A stretch of DNA of 64,000 nt from JAOUEA01 sp963719165. Lineage in GTDB: Bacteria; Actinomycetota; UBA4738; HRBIN12. Below are positions 34,373-42,758 of this stretch, piece after piece (position 1 is the first letter of the stretch; the number at the start of each line of letters is the position of its first letter). The translations under genes and the position numbers were made by a program. The notes below the pieces were generated by a model that worked only from the letters and a program-made list of their open reading frames with translations, made no database searches and was not told where the DNA came from. The stretch spans positions 930,001 through 994,000 of the forward strand of contig CAVRAV010000001.1 in NCBI GenBank assembly GCA_963719165.1. The letters are read 5' to 3'.

Positions 34373-35118
34373 TCCGCGAGCGAGAGCAGCGGGCCCTCAT
34401 GACGCGGCCGTATTTCGGGCTGGGGGCGGGGCTCGGGCTCCTCGGGGCGTTCGTGCTCCTCACGCTCGCCGTCGGGTCGCAAGTGAATCGCACCGCGCCC
34501 GCCACGGCCCTGGCGGCAGTGGGCCGGTTCGACCAGACCGCCTATGACGCGACCCAGCACATCAACGACGGGATCCTCACGCCGCTGGCGAAGCTGCTCA
34601 ACTTCCTCGGGGGCGGCGTCTTCAACATCCCCTTCCGGGTAGCGGCCCTGGTCCTGCTCCTCGTCCTTCGTCGCTTCCGCCACGCCATCGCGTTCGCCCT
34701 CACCTGGGCCTTGTCGGAGGCGCTCATGACCGCAACCAAGGGGTACATGGACCGTATGCGTCCGCCGAACCCGCTGCTCGTCACGCACGGCTCGTCGTAT
34801 CCCTCGGGCCACGCCGTGGCCGGGGCGGCGATCGGGATCTCCCTGGTGATCGCGTTCATCCAGGCCGGCCCCCGGCGGCGAAAGTGGGAATGGGTCGCCG
34901 GCGTGTTCGCCTTCACGATGGGGCTATCCCGCGTGTACCTGAACGCGCACTGGTTCTCCGACGCGCTCGGCGGGGTCCTGCTGGGCGCGGGGGTGGCCCT
35001 TACGGTGGCCGCCGTGGTGGCGCTCGCGGATCGGCGGGTCATCGGCGCCACGCCACGCGACGAGGTGATCGGGGAGCCCGGCGCCGAGGTCCGTGCCTCA
35101 CCCGGCCCCGCCGACTAG
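34366..35118 (+). CDS. PAP2-family lipid phosphatase
   Basis: 250-residue membrane protein with about six helices and the full catalytic set: K-x6-RP (KGYMDRMRP), PSGH (YPSGHAVAG) and SR-x5-H-x3-D (SRVYLNAHWFSD). Such enzymes dephosphorylate undecaprenyl diphosphate or phosphatidate. The ATG at 34366 (or GTG at 34369) overlaps the upstream fusion gene by 4-7 bp, so they are co-translated. It is the active counterpart of the dead PAP2-like domain before it. Its stop shares bases with the stop of the opposing flippase-like gene. Confidence 0.88.
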   Translation: MVIREREQRALMTRPYFGLGAGLGLLGAFVLLTLAVGSQVNRTAPATALAAVGRFDQTAYDATQHINDGILTPLAKLLNFLGGGVFNIPFRVAALVLLLVLRRFRHAIAFALTWALSEALMTATKGYMDRMRPPNPLLVTHGSSYPSGHAVAGAAIGISLVIAFIQAGPRRRKWEWVAGVFAFTMGLSRVYLNAHWFSDALGGVLLGAGVALTVAAVVALADRRVIGATPRDEVIGEPGAEVRASPGPAD

Positions 35119-36278
35119 GTCATCGAGCTCGCGGCACCGAGGGCGATCTCCCGCTCCCCTGGCTCCTCGGGCGCCGACTTGCGCCAGCTCTTGTTCTTCA
35201 GCCAGATGAAGTACGTGAACCCGCCGAGCGGGATCTGCACACCGAAGGTCAAGAGGCGGAAGATCAGCACGGCGGCTACCGCGGCCGCCTTCTGGTCGTC
35301 GGGGAGCCCCGCCGTGAGACCGCCCACGTACCCGAGGTCGATGACCCCCACACCGCCGGGCGTGATCGGCACGGCGGACAACAGGCGGCTGAACGCGAAC
35401 ACCGCGAGGACCTTGGCGGTGCTGATCTCCTGCTCGTTGATCCCCATGTGTCGAACGGCGAGCAACAGCACGAAGAACAACGCGAGCTGGCTGAGGATCG
35501 TGAAGAAGGTCAGCCGCACCCATCGCCGCTCCACGAGCCCGATGGTGTCCCGGCGGAACTTCGCCGCGCGGTCGTCGAGGCCGGCGATGGGGCCCTTGCC
35601 GCGGCGGAAGGGCCTAGCGAAGAACGTGGACACCCGTCCGATCCCGCGTCCCACGGACCGAGCGAGCGCCTCGCTGCGGAACACGGCGGCGAGCAGGCCC
35701 ACCGCGACGGCCAGCACGATCACGCCGACGATCGCCGCCGTGAGGTACGCCGTGCTGCTCTGGCCGGTGAGGACCAGGATCACGATCGAGATCACGGGCA
35801 AGCCCAGCTTCACGAAGATGTTCCAGATGCCCGTCACACCCACGTAAAGGGCCGTGTTCGTGCCCGTGAAGCCCCAGGACTTCTGGATCTCATACGTCAG
35901 CCCGATCGCGATCGCCCCACCGCCGGGGAGCGTGTTGGCGACGGACGTGGTGGTTTGGGTCAGCACCGCCGCCGGCCACAGGCGCAGTCCCGGCAGGGCG
36001 GCCATATTCGCCCACCAGTACGTGAAAAGGTTGAAGACCATGGCCGCCAACAGGGATCCGATCTCCAACGGCGTCATGTCCTTGACCGCCGTCCACACCT
36101 CGGAGTAGTCGGCGAACTTGGGGATCGCGAACGCGAAGATCCCGACGACGATGATCACGGAGGCCACCACGCCGAGGATCTTCTTCACGTTGGTGCGCTT
36201 CCGTTGCTGCTCCTCGGGCGCCGCGGACCCCGCGCCCACGGCTGCGGCGTCCGTTCCCGATCCGTTCGCTCCGTCCAC
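35115..36278 (-). CDS. Flippase-like membrane protein (UPF0104/LPG-synthase TM-domain family)
   Basis: 387 residues with about eight membrane helices and the family motifs NTLPGGGAIAIGLTYEI and SAVPITPGGVGVIDLG (the PGGxG loop). Relatives are the membrane half of MprF and the AglD-like proteins, thought to move lipid-linked groups. GTG at 36278 with GGGGAG upstream is preferred over ATG at 36317, because a TAGGCT -10 (36310-36305) would place the transcript start between them. Convergent with PAP2; the two stop codons overlap in CTAG. Confidence 0.82.
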   Translation of the reverse strand: MDGANGSGTDAAAVGAGSAAPEEQQRKRTNVKKILGVVASVIIVVGIFAFAIPKFADYSEVWTAVKDMTPLEIGSLLAAMVFNLFTYWWANMAALPGLRLWPAAVLTQTTTSVANTLPGGGAIAIGLTYEIQKSWGFTGTNTALYVGVTGIWNIFVKLGLPVISIVILVLTGQSSTAYLTAAIVGVIVLAVAVGLLAAVFRSEALARSVGRGIGRVSTFFARPFRRGKGPIAGLDDRAAKFRRDTIGLVERRWVRLTFFTILSQLALFFVLLLAVRHMGINEQEISTAKVLAVFAFSRLLSAVPITPGGVGVIDLGYVGGLTAGLPDDQKAAAVAAVLIFRLLTFGVQIPLGGFTYFIWLKNKSWRKSAPEEPGEREIALGAASSMT

Positions 36279-36304
36279 CCTGGCTCCCCGCGGGTCGATC
36301 GGGC

Positions 36305-36310
36305 AGCCTA
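36305..36310 (-). promoter_or_regulatory. -10 hexamer of the flippase-like gene
   Basis: TAGGCT on the minus strand. The start near 36298 gives a leader of about 20 nt containing GGGGAG before GTG 36278; this decides the start codon chosen. Confidence 0.4.
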
Positions 36311-36313
36311 GCA

Positions 36314-37201
36314 TCACCGCGGAGGAGGGTGCGGAGGGATCAAACCGGGCGCGGAAGGCACGATGACGGCCGGCCGCCCCTTGTTGCCATCGTCTTCGTA
36401 GACGCCGACCAGCGCGCCCTCGGGCGAGAACACCGCATAGGGGCCTCGCAGTCCGGTCGGGCCCAGCACGCGACCGTGGCCGGCGGCGACGGCCTCCTCG
36501 GGGTCGAGAACGACCCGCGGCAGGTGGGCGACCGCCTCTGCGATCGGCCTGGGAACCCCCGGGTCATCCGGAGGAGTCGCCCGTTCGACCGCGAACGCCC
36601 CGATCGCCGTGCGGCGCAGCGCCGTTAGATGCGCCCCGCACCCCAAGGCGTCGCCGACATCGGCAGCCAGGACGCGCACGTAGGTCCCGCCGCCGCACAC
36701 GACGCGGAAGGCGGCTCGTGGGGGCTTGAGATCGATCAGCTCGAAGGCTTCCACGTGGACAGGTCGCGGCGCCGCGACGAGGGACTCCCCGCGGCGCGCG
36801 GCCTCGTAAAGCTTCGTGCCCCCCACCTTCACGGCCGAATACACGGGCGGCGTCTGCAGCGAGTCGCCCACCAATCGGGCCATCGCCGCCTCCACCCCGC
36901 TGCGTGTCACCTCGACCGGCGATTCCTCCACGATCTCTCCGTCGGCATCGAGCGTGGTGGTGCGAACGCCTAGGCGGAAGGCTCCCTCGTAGGTCTTGGG
37001 GAGGCCGCCCAGGAAGCGGAGCAACCGCGTCGCTCGACCCACCCCCATCACGAGCAGGCCGGTGGCCATGGGGTCGAGGGTGCCTGCGTGGCCCACCTTC
37101 TTGGTGCCCAGGGCCTTGCGCACCGCGGCCACCGCGTCGTGCGAGGTGACACCGGCAGGCTTGTCGATGAGCAAGATCCCGTCGTGGGCCGATGCCGTCA
37201 C
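36314..37201 (-). CDS. truB: tRNA pseudouridine(55) synthase TruB
   Basis: Makes pseudouridine 55 in the T loop of tRNAs. The 295 residues show LLIDKPAGVTSHDAV and the catalytic GHAGTLDPMATG with D43. GTG at 37201 overlaps the nrnA stop as GTGA. The C-terminal half is divergent, as usual. Fourth in the rimP-nusA-infB-rbfA-nrnA-truB block. Confidence 0.95.
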   Translation of the reverse strand: MTASAHDGILLIDKPAGVTSHDAVAAVRKALGTKKVGHAGTLDPMATGLLVMGVGRATRLLRFLGGLPKTYEGAFRLGVRTTTLDADGEIVEESPVEVTRSGVEAAMARLVGDSLQTPPVYSAVKVGGTKLYEAARRGESLVAAPRPVHVEAFELIDLKPPRAAFRVVCGGGTYVRVLAADVGDALGCGAHLTALRRTAIGAFAVERATPPDDPGVPRPIAEAVAHLPRVVLDPEEAVAAGHGRVLGPTGLRGPYAVFSPEGALVGVYEDDGNKGRPAVIVPSAPGLIPPHPPPR

Positions 37202-38184
37202 GGCGTCACGAGCTCGCCTCGCAGCGCGTTCGCGAGGCGATCGACCGTGCCGGCGGGGCCGTACTTCGACGTGTATCCGGCGGCGAGCCGGTGTCCACCC
37301 CCGCCGAAAGCGGCGGCGACGGCGGCGAGGTCGTGACCGCCCCGAGATCGCACACTCACCTTGAAACGGCCGTCCTTCTGCTGCTTGATCACGGCTGCGA
37401 CGTCGACGTCGCGGGCGGAGCGGATCGCGTCGATGAGATCGTCCGTCTCCGCGGGGTGCACACCGGCACCGACGAGATCCGCCTGCGTGAGGTACGTCCA
37501 CACGAGGTCCGCGCCGGCGACGTAGGCGACGCGATCGAGCGCGGTGCCCACCAGTCGGATGTACTCGATGGGCGCGTCCTCGTACAGGGCCTGAACGAGG
37601 CGGGTGTGATCGAACGCGTGCTCGCGCAGGCTCGCGGCCATCCGCAACGTCGCCGGCGTGGTGGCCTCGTACTGGAACCGGCCCGTATCCGTCACCAAAC
37701 CGGCGTAGAGGCAGGCGGCGGTAGCGTCGGACATCTCCCCGCCCATGACTTGGATGAGCCGAAACACCACTTCGCACGTCGACGAGGCCGCCGGGTCCAC
37801 GAGCGGCACCGTCCCCAACCCGTCGTTCGACCGGTGATGGTCGATCCAGATGAGCTCCCCGGCACGCTCAGCCGCCCGACCCAGCGATACGAGCCGATCG
37901 GAGGAGGCGCAGTCGCACGTCACCATCACGGCCGGCGCCTTCGGGAAGTCCCGCGGCTGGATCAGCCGGTCGGATCCGGGGAGCACCGCAGCCCACCGCG
38001 GAAGCTCCATCGGCTCGTTTGGGAAGCTCGCCGTGGTGCGTACGCCTCGTCCTTCCAGGTATCCGGCGAGCCCCAGCATCGAGCCAAGCGCGTCCGCGTC
38101 CGGGTTGACGTGACACGCGAGGGCGACCTCCCGCGCCCCGGTCAAGATCTCCGACGCCCGTTCGAGTTCGAGGGTCTGCGTCAT
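37198..38184 (-). CDS. nrnA: NrnA-type DHH phosphoesterase (oligoribonuclease/pAp phosphatase)
   Basis: Degrades short RNA oligonucleotides and 3'-phosphoadenosine 5'-phosphate. The 328 residues contain NPDADALGS (27-35), the DHH motif in IWIDHHRSND, and the C-terminal DHHA1 substrate motif FGGGGHRLAAGY. ATG at 38184 overlaps rbfA by 4 bp. It complements RNases Y and J and PNPase by removing their smallest products. Confidence 0.92.
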   Translation of the reverse strand: MTQTLELERASEILTGAREVALACHVNPDADALGSMLGLAGYLEGRGVRTTASFPNEPMELPRWAAVLPGSDRLIQPRDFPKAPAVMVTCDCASSDRLVSLGRAAERAGELIWIDHHRSNDGLGTVPLVDPAASSTCEVVFRLIQVMGGEMSDATAACLYAGLVTDTGRFQYEATTPATLRMAASLREHAFDHTRLVQALYEDAPIEYIRLVGTALDRVAYVAGADLVWTYLTQADLVGAGVHPAETDDLIDAIRSARDVDVAAVIKQQKDGRFKVSVRSRGGHDLAAVAAAFGGGGHRLAAGYTSKYGPAGTVDRLANALRGELVTP

Positions 38185-38534
38185 GCGCCCTCCTGGCGAC
38201 GAAGCTCCGACAACAGCTCGTCGATGCGTTGGCCTTCCTGGTAGCTCGTGTCCTCCTCGAACTCCAGGTCCGGGACGAACTTCAGCCGCACCTCACGCCC
38301 GAGAACGGCGCGCAGATGGGGCGCGGCCGAGGTCAGCGCCGCCCGCGAGCCCGCTCGCTCGCGCTCGTCGCCGAGCAGGGTGTAGGCGACCCACGCATGC
38401 TTGAGGTCGGGAGAGACCTTCACGCCCGTCACGGTCACGAAGCCCAGCCGGGGGTCCTTCAGCTTCTGGATGTGCTCCGCGAGGACCTCGCGGAACTCCT
38501 CGCCGACCCGATCCGTTCGCGCGCCCTGCCTCAT
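38181..38534 (-). CDS. rbfA: Ribosome-binding factor A
   Basis: Small KH-fold factor for maturing the 30S subunit and 16S rRNA 5' end. The 117 residues carry LKDPRLGFVTVTGVKVSPDL and a C-terminal LEFEEDTSYQEGQRIDELL typical of the family. ATG at 38534, 58 bp after the infB stop; it overlaps nrnA by 4 bp. Confidence 0.94.
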   Translation of the reverse strand: MRQGARTDRVGEEFREVLAEHIQKLKDPRLGFVTVTGVKVSPDLKHAWVAYTLLGDERERAGSRAALTSAAPHLRAVLGREVRLKFVPDLEFEEDTSYQEGQRIDELLSELRRQEGA

Positions 38535-38592
38535 CCACCCAGCCTAACGGACGACCGAACGGAGCCCCGGCGCGGCGAACGTCCGCTCGCGA

Positions 38593-40773
38593 TCAGATCG
38601 TGCGCGCGAACTCTTCGATCTCGTAGGCCTCGACGATGTCGCCTTCCTTGATGTCTTGGAAGTTCTCGATCCCGATGCCGCACTCGAACCCGTCACGAAC
38701 CTCGGCGGCGTCGTCCTTGAATCGGCGGAGCGACCCGATCTTGCCGTCGTACACGACCACGCCTTGACGGACGAGACGGGCCTTCGCGTTGCGCCTGATC
38801 ACGCCGCTCTTGACGTAACACCCGGCGATGACTCCGAGCTTCGGCACCCGGAACATCTGACGAACCTCGGCCTCACCCAGAACCTTCTCCCGCTCTTCCG
38901 GACGAAGCATCCCGGACAGCGCCGCCTTGACCTCGTCGATGGCGTCGTAGATCACCTGGTAAAGGCGGATATCGACATGCTCCTGCTCCGCGAGGTCGCG
39001 CGCGGGCTTGTCGGGGCGGACGTTGAACCCGATCACGATCGCCTGCGAGGCGACCGCCAGCGAGACATCGCGTTCCGTGATGGCACCCGCCGCGCTATGG
39101 ACGATGTTCACGCGGACCTCGTCCTGAGGGAGCTTGAGGAAAGCGTCCGTGAGTGCGCCCAGCGAACCCTGGACGTCGGCCTTCACGATCAGGTTCAGCT
39201 CCGGGATCTCCGAGCGCGCTTGCTGGGTGAGCAGATCCGCGAGCGTGGGCGGACGCGTCGTCACCAACTCGGCGGCGCGCACGCGCGACTCGCGGTCGGC
39301 CGCCACGTGGCGCGCCTCGCGCTCGTCCTCGACCTCCCGGAAGTCGTCGCCCGATTCGGGCACGTGCGCCCATCCCAGGACCTGGACCGGTTTGGAGGGG
39401 CCGGCGATCTTCACCGGAGTGCCGTTCTCGTCGAGCATGGCGCGGATCTTGCAGTACGTGACGCCGCACACGAGCGCGTCGCCTACCTCGAGGGTCCCCT
39501 TCTGCACCAGGACCGTCGCCACCGGGCCTCGGCCCTTGTCCAGGTGCGCCTCGAGTACCGTCCCCCAGGCACGTCCCGTGGGATCTCCGGTGAGCTCCTC
39601 GAGGTCGGCAACGACCAAGAGCGTCTCGAGCAGCGTGTCGAGATTCGTCCGGGCCTTGGCGGACACATCGACGAACTCGTACTCGCCGCCCCACTCGGAA
39701 GGAACGATCCCGCGCTCGACCATCTGGGTTCGTACGCGGTTCGGGTCGGCCTGCTCCTTGTCCACCTTGTTCACGGCAACCACGATGGGCACCTCGGCGG
39801 CCTTCGCGTGGTCGAGGGCCTCGAGGGTCTGAGGCATCACGCCGTCGTCGGCGGCGACGACGAGCACGGCGATGTCCGTGACCTTGGCACCGCGGGCGCG
39901 CATGGCGGTGAAGGCCTCGTGACCCGGAGTGTCGATGAACGTGATCTCGCGGCCGCCCACGTGTGCCTGGTAGGCGCCGATGTGTTGGGTGATCCCGCCG
40001 AACTCGCCCGCCACGACGTCGGTCTCACGGATGGCATCGAGCAGCTTCGTCTTCCCGTGGTCGACGTGTCCCATGATGGTGACGACGGGCGCGCGCGGCA
40101 CGAGCTCGCCCTCGTCGACCTCCCCCTCGAGCGTCTCGGCCTGGAGCTCGTCTTCGATCCCCACGATCTCCAGCTGGAACCCGAGGTCGTCGGCCACGAG
40201 GCCCATCGCCCCGTCGGACAGCGACGTCGTGGCGGTGGCCATCTCGCCGGCCATGAACAGGATCTTCACGATGTCCCCCGGCGACCTGCTGAGCTTGTCG
40301 GCGATCGTTTGGGGAGTGGCGCCGCGCACGAGTTGGAGCACGGAGGACGGCGCCAGCGGCTCCACCGGGCGACGCGGACCGCGCGGTCCGCGCCCGCCGG
40401 TGGGGGGCGCTTCCTTCGCAGACGTGCTCGGGCTCGGCGACACCGCGCGAGTGGGACGCGCCGGCGCCGGCGCCGAAACCGCGGGCTCGGGGGGGGCGGC
40501 CGCGGCGGGGGCGGGCGGTGTGGCCGGCGTCGCCTCTGGTTCTGCCTTGGGTGCCGGCTTGGGCTTGGGCCGACGAGGAGCGGGGGCAGGCTCCAGGACC
40601 TCGCGTCGCTTGCGCGTCTCGGTGGCCTTGCCTCCGGACGCGCGCAGGCGAGGGAGGAGGTCCTCGGGCACGCTGGAGGAGGCGGACTTGCCGCTCACTC
40701 CCATCTGGTCGAGCGCGACCAGCAGTTCCTTGCTGGTGACGCCGATCTCCTTTGCCAGTTCGTGGACCCTCAA
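38593..40773 (-). CDS. infB: Translation initiation factor IF-2
   Basis: GTPase that positions initiator tRNA on the 30S subunit. With TTG at 40773 the protein has 726 residues. Features in order: an N-terminal IF2_N domain (RVHELAKEIGVTSKELL), a short Pro/Ala linker, a second IF2_N-like segment, the G domain with GHVDHGKT near 233-240, DTPGHEAF and NKVD, then the beta barrels and C-terminal domains. GGAG lies 4 nt before the TTG. Frames further upstream are shadows. Shorter than many actinobacterial IF-2 proteins because the linker is reduced. Confidence 0.95.
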   Translation of the reverse strand: MRVHELAKEIGVTSKELLVALDQMGVSGKSASSSVPEDLLPRLRASGGKATETRKRREVLEPAPAPRRPKPKPAPKAEPEATPATPPAPAAAAPPEPAVSAPAPARPTRAVSPSPSTSAKEAPPTGGRGPRGPRRPVEPLAPSSVLQLVRGATPQTIADKLSRSPGDIVKILFMAGEMATATTSLSDGAMGLVADDLGFQLEIVGIEDELQAETLEGEVDEGELVPRAPVVTIMGHVDHGKTKLLDAIRETDVVAGEFGGITQHIGAYQAHVGGREITFIDTPGHEAFTAMRARGAKVTDIAVLVVAADDGVMPQTLEALDHAKAAEVPIVVAVNKVDKEQADPNRVRTQMVERGIVPSEWGGEYEFVDVSAKARTNLDTLLETLLVVADLEELTGDPTGRAWGTVLEAHLDKGRGPVATVLVQKGTLEVGDALVCGVTYCKIRAMLDENGTPVKIAGPSKPVQVLGWAHVPESGDDFREVEDEREARHVAADRESRVRAAELVTTRPPTLADLLTQQARSEIPELNLIVKADVQGSLGALTDAFLKLPQDEVRVNIVHSAAGAITERDVSLAVASQAIVIGFNVRPDKPARDLAEQEHVDIRLYQVIYDAIDEVKAALSGMLRPEEREKVLGEAEVRQMFRVPKLGVIAGCYVKSGVIRRNAKARLVRQGVVVYDGKIGSLRRFKDDAAEVRDGFECGIGIENFQDIKEGDIVEAYEIEEFARTI

Positions 40774-40807
40774 GACGCTCCTATCCGATGCTCGATCTCC
40801 GCTCCGT

Positions 40808-40813
40808 AGCCTA
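40808..40813 (-). promoter_or_regulatory. Possible -10 hexamer of infB
   Basis: TAGGCT on the minus strand in the 145-bp gap between nusA and infB; start near 40801, leader about 28 nt with GGAG. No clear -35. A GC palindrome lies just upstream in the same gap. No YlxR-like gene fits here. Confidence 0.3.
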
Positions 40814-40918
40814 CCCAGTTCCCCGCGCCCCGCCGGGGTGCCACGCCTGGCGGGCGAACGGTGAAGGTCTTCGTCGTCCGCGCTCAGGCGACGAACCGGA
40901 TCTCGCGTGGCAGCGGGT

Positions 40919-42178
40919 CTAGTCGCCCGCCGGCGCCTCCGCCTCCTGAGCGATGGCCTCGTCGATGGCCACGTCGGTCGCCTCCTCGGCGGCGATCTCC
41001 TCGATCGCCCCTTCGGCTGCCATCTCCTCGGCGACCTCGATCTCGGCGACCTCGATCGCATCGGGCTCCGCCGTGACCTCGACCTGCGGTTCCTCGGGAG
41101 CCGGCACCGGTGGCGGCGCCGCTGCCGCCCGCGCGTCCTCCGAGACCTGCGTCTCCGACTTGATGTCGATCCGCCAGCCGGTCAGCCGGGCCGCGAGCCG
41201 GGCGTTCTGGCCCTCCTTCCCGATGGCGAGGCTCAGCTGATAGTCGGGCACGATGACCATCGCGGTGCCCGTGGCCTCATCGATGCGGACTTCCTTGACC
41301 TTGGCGGGCTGCAACGCGTTCGCCACGAGCTCGGCGGGGTTCGCCGAGAACGGAACGACGTCGATCTTCTCTCCGCGAAGCTCGTTGACGACCATGCGCA
41401 CCCTCGAGCCCTTCGGCCCCACGCAGGCCCCGACGGGATCGACGCCGGGCTCGTTGGACGTGACGGCGATCTTGGAGCGGTGCCCCGGCTCCCGCGCGAC
41501 CCCCTTGATCTCGACGATGCCCTCCTCGATCTCGGGCACCTCCATCGCGAACAGGGCCTTGAGGAGCCCGGGATGGCTGCGCGACACCACGATCTGCGGG
41601 CCCTTGGTGCCGCGGCGCACCTCGGTGATGTACGCCTTGAGTCGCTCACCGTGGCGGTACGGCTCGGAGGGGACCTGTTCGGCCTGAGGCAGCAGCGCCT
41701 CGACCTTGCCCAGGTCGAGCAGGGTGTAGCGACGCTCCTGCTGCTGCACGATGCCCGTGACCACGTCGCCCTCGCGTCCGGCGAACTCCTCGTAGGTCAT
41801 CTCGCGCTCCGCGTCGCGGAGCTTCTGGAAGATGACCTGCTTCGCGGTCTGCGCGCCGATCCGCCCCTTGAAGTCGTCCGTGACCTCCACGGGTTCTTCG
41901 CCGATCACCTTCATCTCGATCGTCGGCTCGCCGTCTTCCTCGGCGGGGGGGACGTCGATCTCCTCGAGGGTCTGCTTGATCATGCTGAGGTCGCCCGTCT
42001 CCGGGTCGATCGTGGCCGCGAACCCGACGAAGTCATCGTCCGCGGTGGGGTTCTCCTGCTTCCACCACGTCTTGTAGGCCGACGCCATCGCCTCCTCCAG
42101 CCCCTGGAGGATCGTCTCGAAGGCGACGCCCTTCTCGCGTTCCAGTTCCCGCAGCGCGGCGATCATCTCGGCGTTCAT
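40919..42178 (-). CDS. nusA: Transcription termination/antitermination factor NusA
   Basis: Binds RNA polymerase and modulates pausing, termination and antitermination. The 419 residues show the N-terminal domain (to ~130), S1 domain (GREGDVVTGIVQQQ...), KH1 and KH2 (VDPVGACVGPKGSRVRMV; LAIGKEGQNARLAARL), then an acidic, alanine-rich tail of about 70 residues that replaces the acidic repeats of E. coli. ATG at 42178 with GAGGAG upstream; it overlaps rimP by 4 bp. Confidence 0.96.
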   Translation of the reverse strand: MNAEMIAALRELEREKGVAFETILQGLEEAMASAYKTWWKQENPTADDDFVGFAATIDPETGDLSMIKQTLEEIDVPPAEEDGEPTIEMKVIGEEPVEVTDDFKGRIGAQTAKQVIFQKLRDAEREMTYEEFAGREGDVVTGIVQQQERRYTLLDLGKVEALLPQAEQVPSEPYRHGERLKAYITEVRRGTKGPQIVVSRSHPGLLKALFAMEVPEIEEGIVEIKGVAREPGHRSKIAVTSNEPGVDPVGACVGPKGSRVRMVVNELRGEKIDVVPFSANPAELVANALQPAKVKEVRIDEATGTAMVIVPDYQLSLAIGKEGQNARLAARLTGWRIDIKSETQVSEDARAAAAPPPVPAPEEPQVEVTAEPDAIEVAEIEVAEEMAAEGAIEEIAAEEATDVAIDEAIAQEAEAPAGD

Positions 42179-42642
42179 GCTTGACTCCTCTTCAGTTCGG
42201 CGTCCCAGTCCGCAACCGTGCGGGCCGACGCGATGTCGGCGTAGGCAACGCGCAGCTCTCGGCCGCCGACGTCCAGGGCGATCCCTGCTTCGTCGGCGAG
42301 CCGCAGCGCGCCCTCGTGCGAGCTGGACCCGGCCACGGAAACCGTGGTCTTGATCTTCACGTGCGAGCCGACCGCCCGGCGGAACTGCTCCGGCCGGCTC
42401 AGCGCTCTCTCGATGCCCGGGGACGAAACCTCGAGCGCATAGGGCCCGGGCTCGAACCCCTCGGCGTCGAGGTGGCTGGAGATGCGTCGCGAAAGCGCTG
42501 CGATCCGGTCGAGGTCGAGGTGTTCCGCGCCGTCCACCGTCACGCGCAGGACCTGATCGTGAGCCCGTCCCCGCATGGCGACGTCGACGAGATCGAGCCC
42601 TTCGGCCTCGACGAGGGCCCTGACCAGCGGTTCTGCCTCCAC
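42175..42642 (-). CDS. rimP: Ribosome maturation factor RimP
   Basis: Needed for 30S assembly. The 155 residues match the family (LDLVDVAMRG; YALEVSSPGIERALSRPEQF). The start is GTG at 42642. It is the first gene of rimP-nusA-infB and sits directly behind a terminator-like hairpin, with GGGAGGGGG between the T-run and the start. Confidence 0.94.
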   Translation of the reverse strand: MEAEPLVRALVEAEGLDLVDVAMRGRAHDQVLRVTVDGAEHLDLDRIAALSRRISSHLDAEGFEPGPYALEVSSPGIERALSRPEQFRRAVGSHVKIKTTVSVAGSSSHEGALRLADEAGIALDVGGRELRVAYADIASARTVADWDAELKRSQA

Positions 42643-42659
42643 GGCCCGACGCCCCCTCC

Positions 42660-42688
42660 CGAAACAAAAGGTGGGCGCGAGCCCACCT
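42660..42688 (-). terminator. Intrinsic terminator/attenuator in the rimP-nusA leader
   Basis: On the minus strand: perfect 8-bp arms (AGGTGGGC/GCCCACCT) around a TCGC loop, then TTTTGTTTC-like T-rich sequence (42669-42660). It lies 71 bp after the proS stop and 18 bp before the rimP GTG, and downstream of a TATACT -10. It could end proS readthrough and also attenuate the rimP promoter. Confidence 0.8.
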
Positions 42689-42719
42689 CGGACACACCTT
42701 CGGTTCGCTGTACGGGCTC

Positions 42720-42725
42720 AGTATA
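42720..42725 (-). promoter_or_regulatory. -10 hexamer of the rimP-nusA operon
   Basis: TATACT (5 of 6 to consensus) on the minus strand, between proS and rimP. Transcription would start near 42713, so the hairpin at 42688-42669 is inside the leader. A -35 is not obvious (CGTTCT at 17 bp). Confidence 0.55.
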
Positions 42726-42758
42726 GCCGAGGGACGATCCTCAGAACGCGCCCGATCC

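Noticed and set aside
38593..41061. Extended infB frame reaching into nusA.
   Set aside because: Sequence before the TTG at 40773 is Arg-rich shadow of nusA, with no homology to IF-2.
42714..42719. GAGCCC that could pair with GGGCTC in the rimP terminator as an antiterminator.
   Set aside because: It falls between the -10 and the expected transcript start, so it would not be in the RNA.
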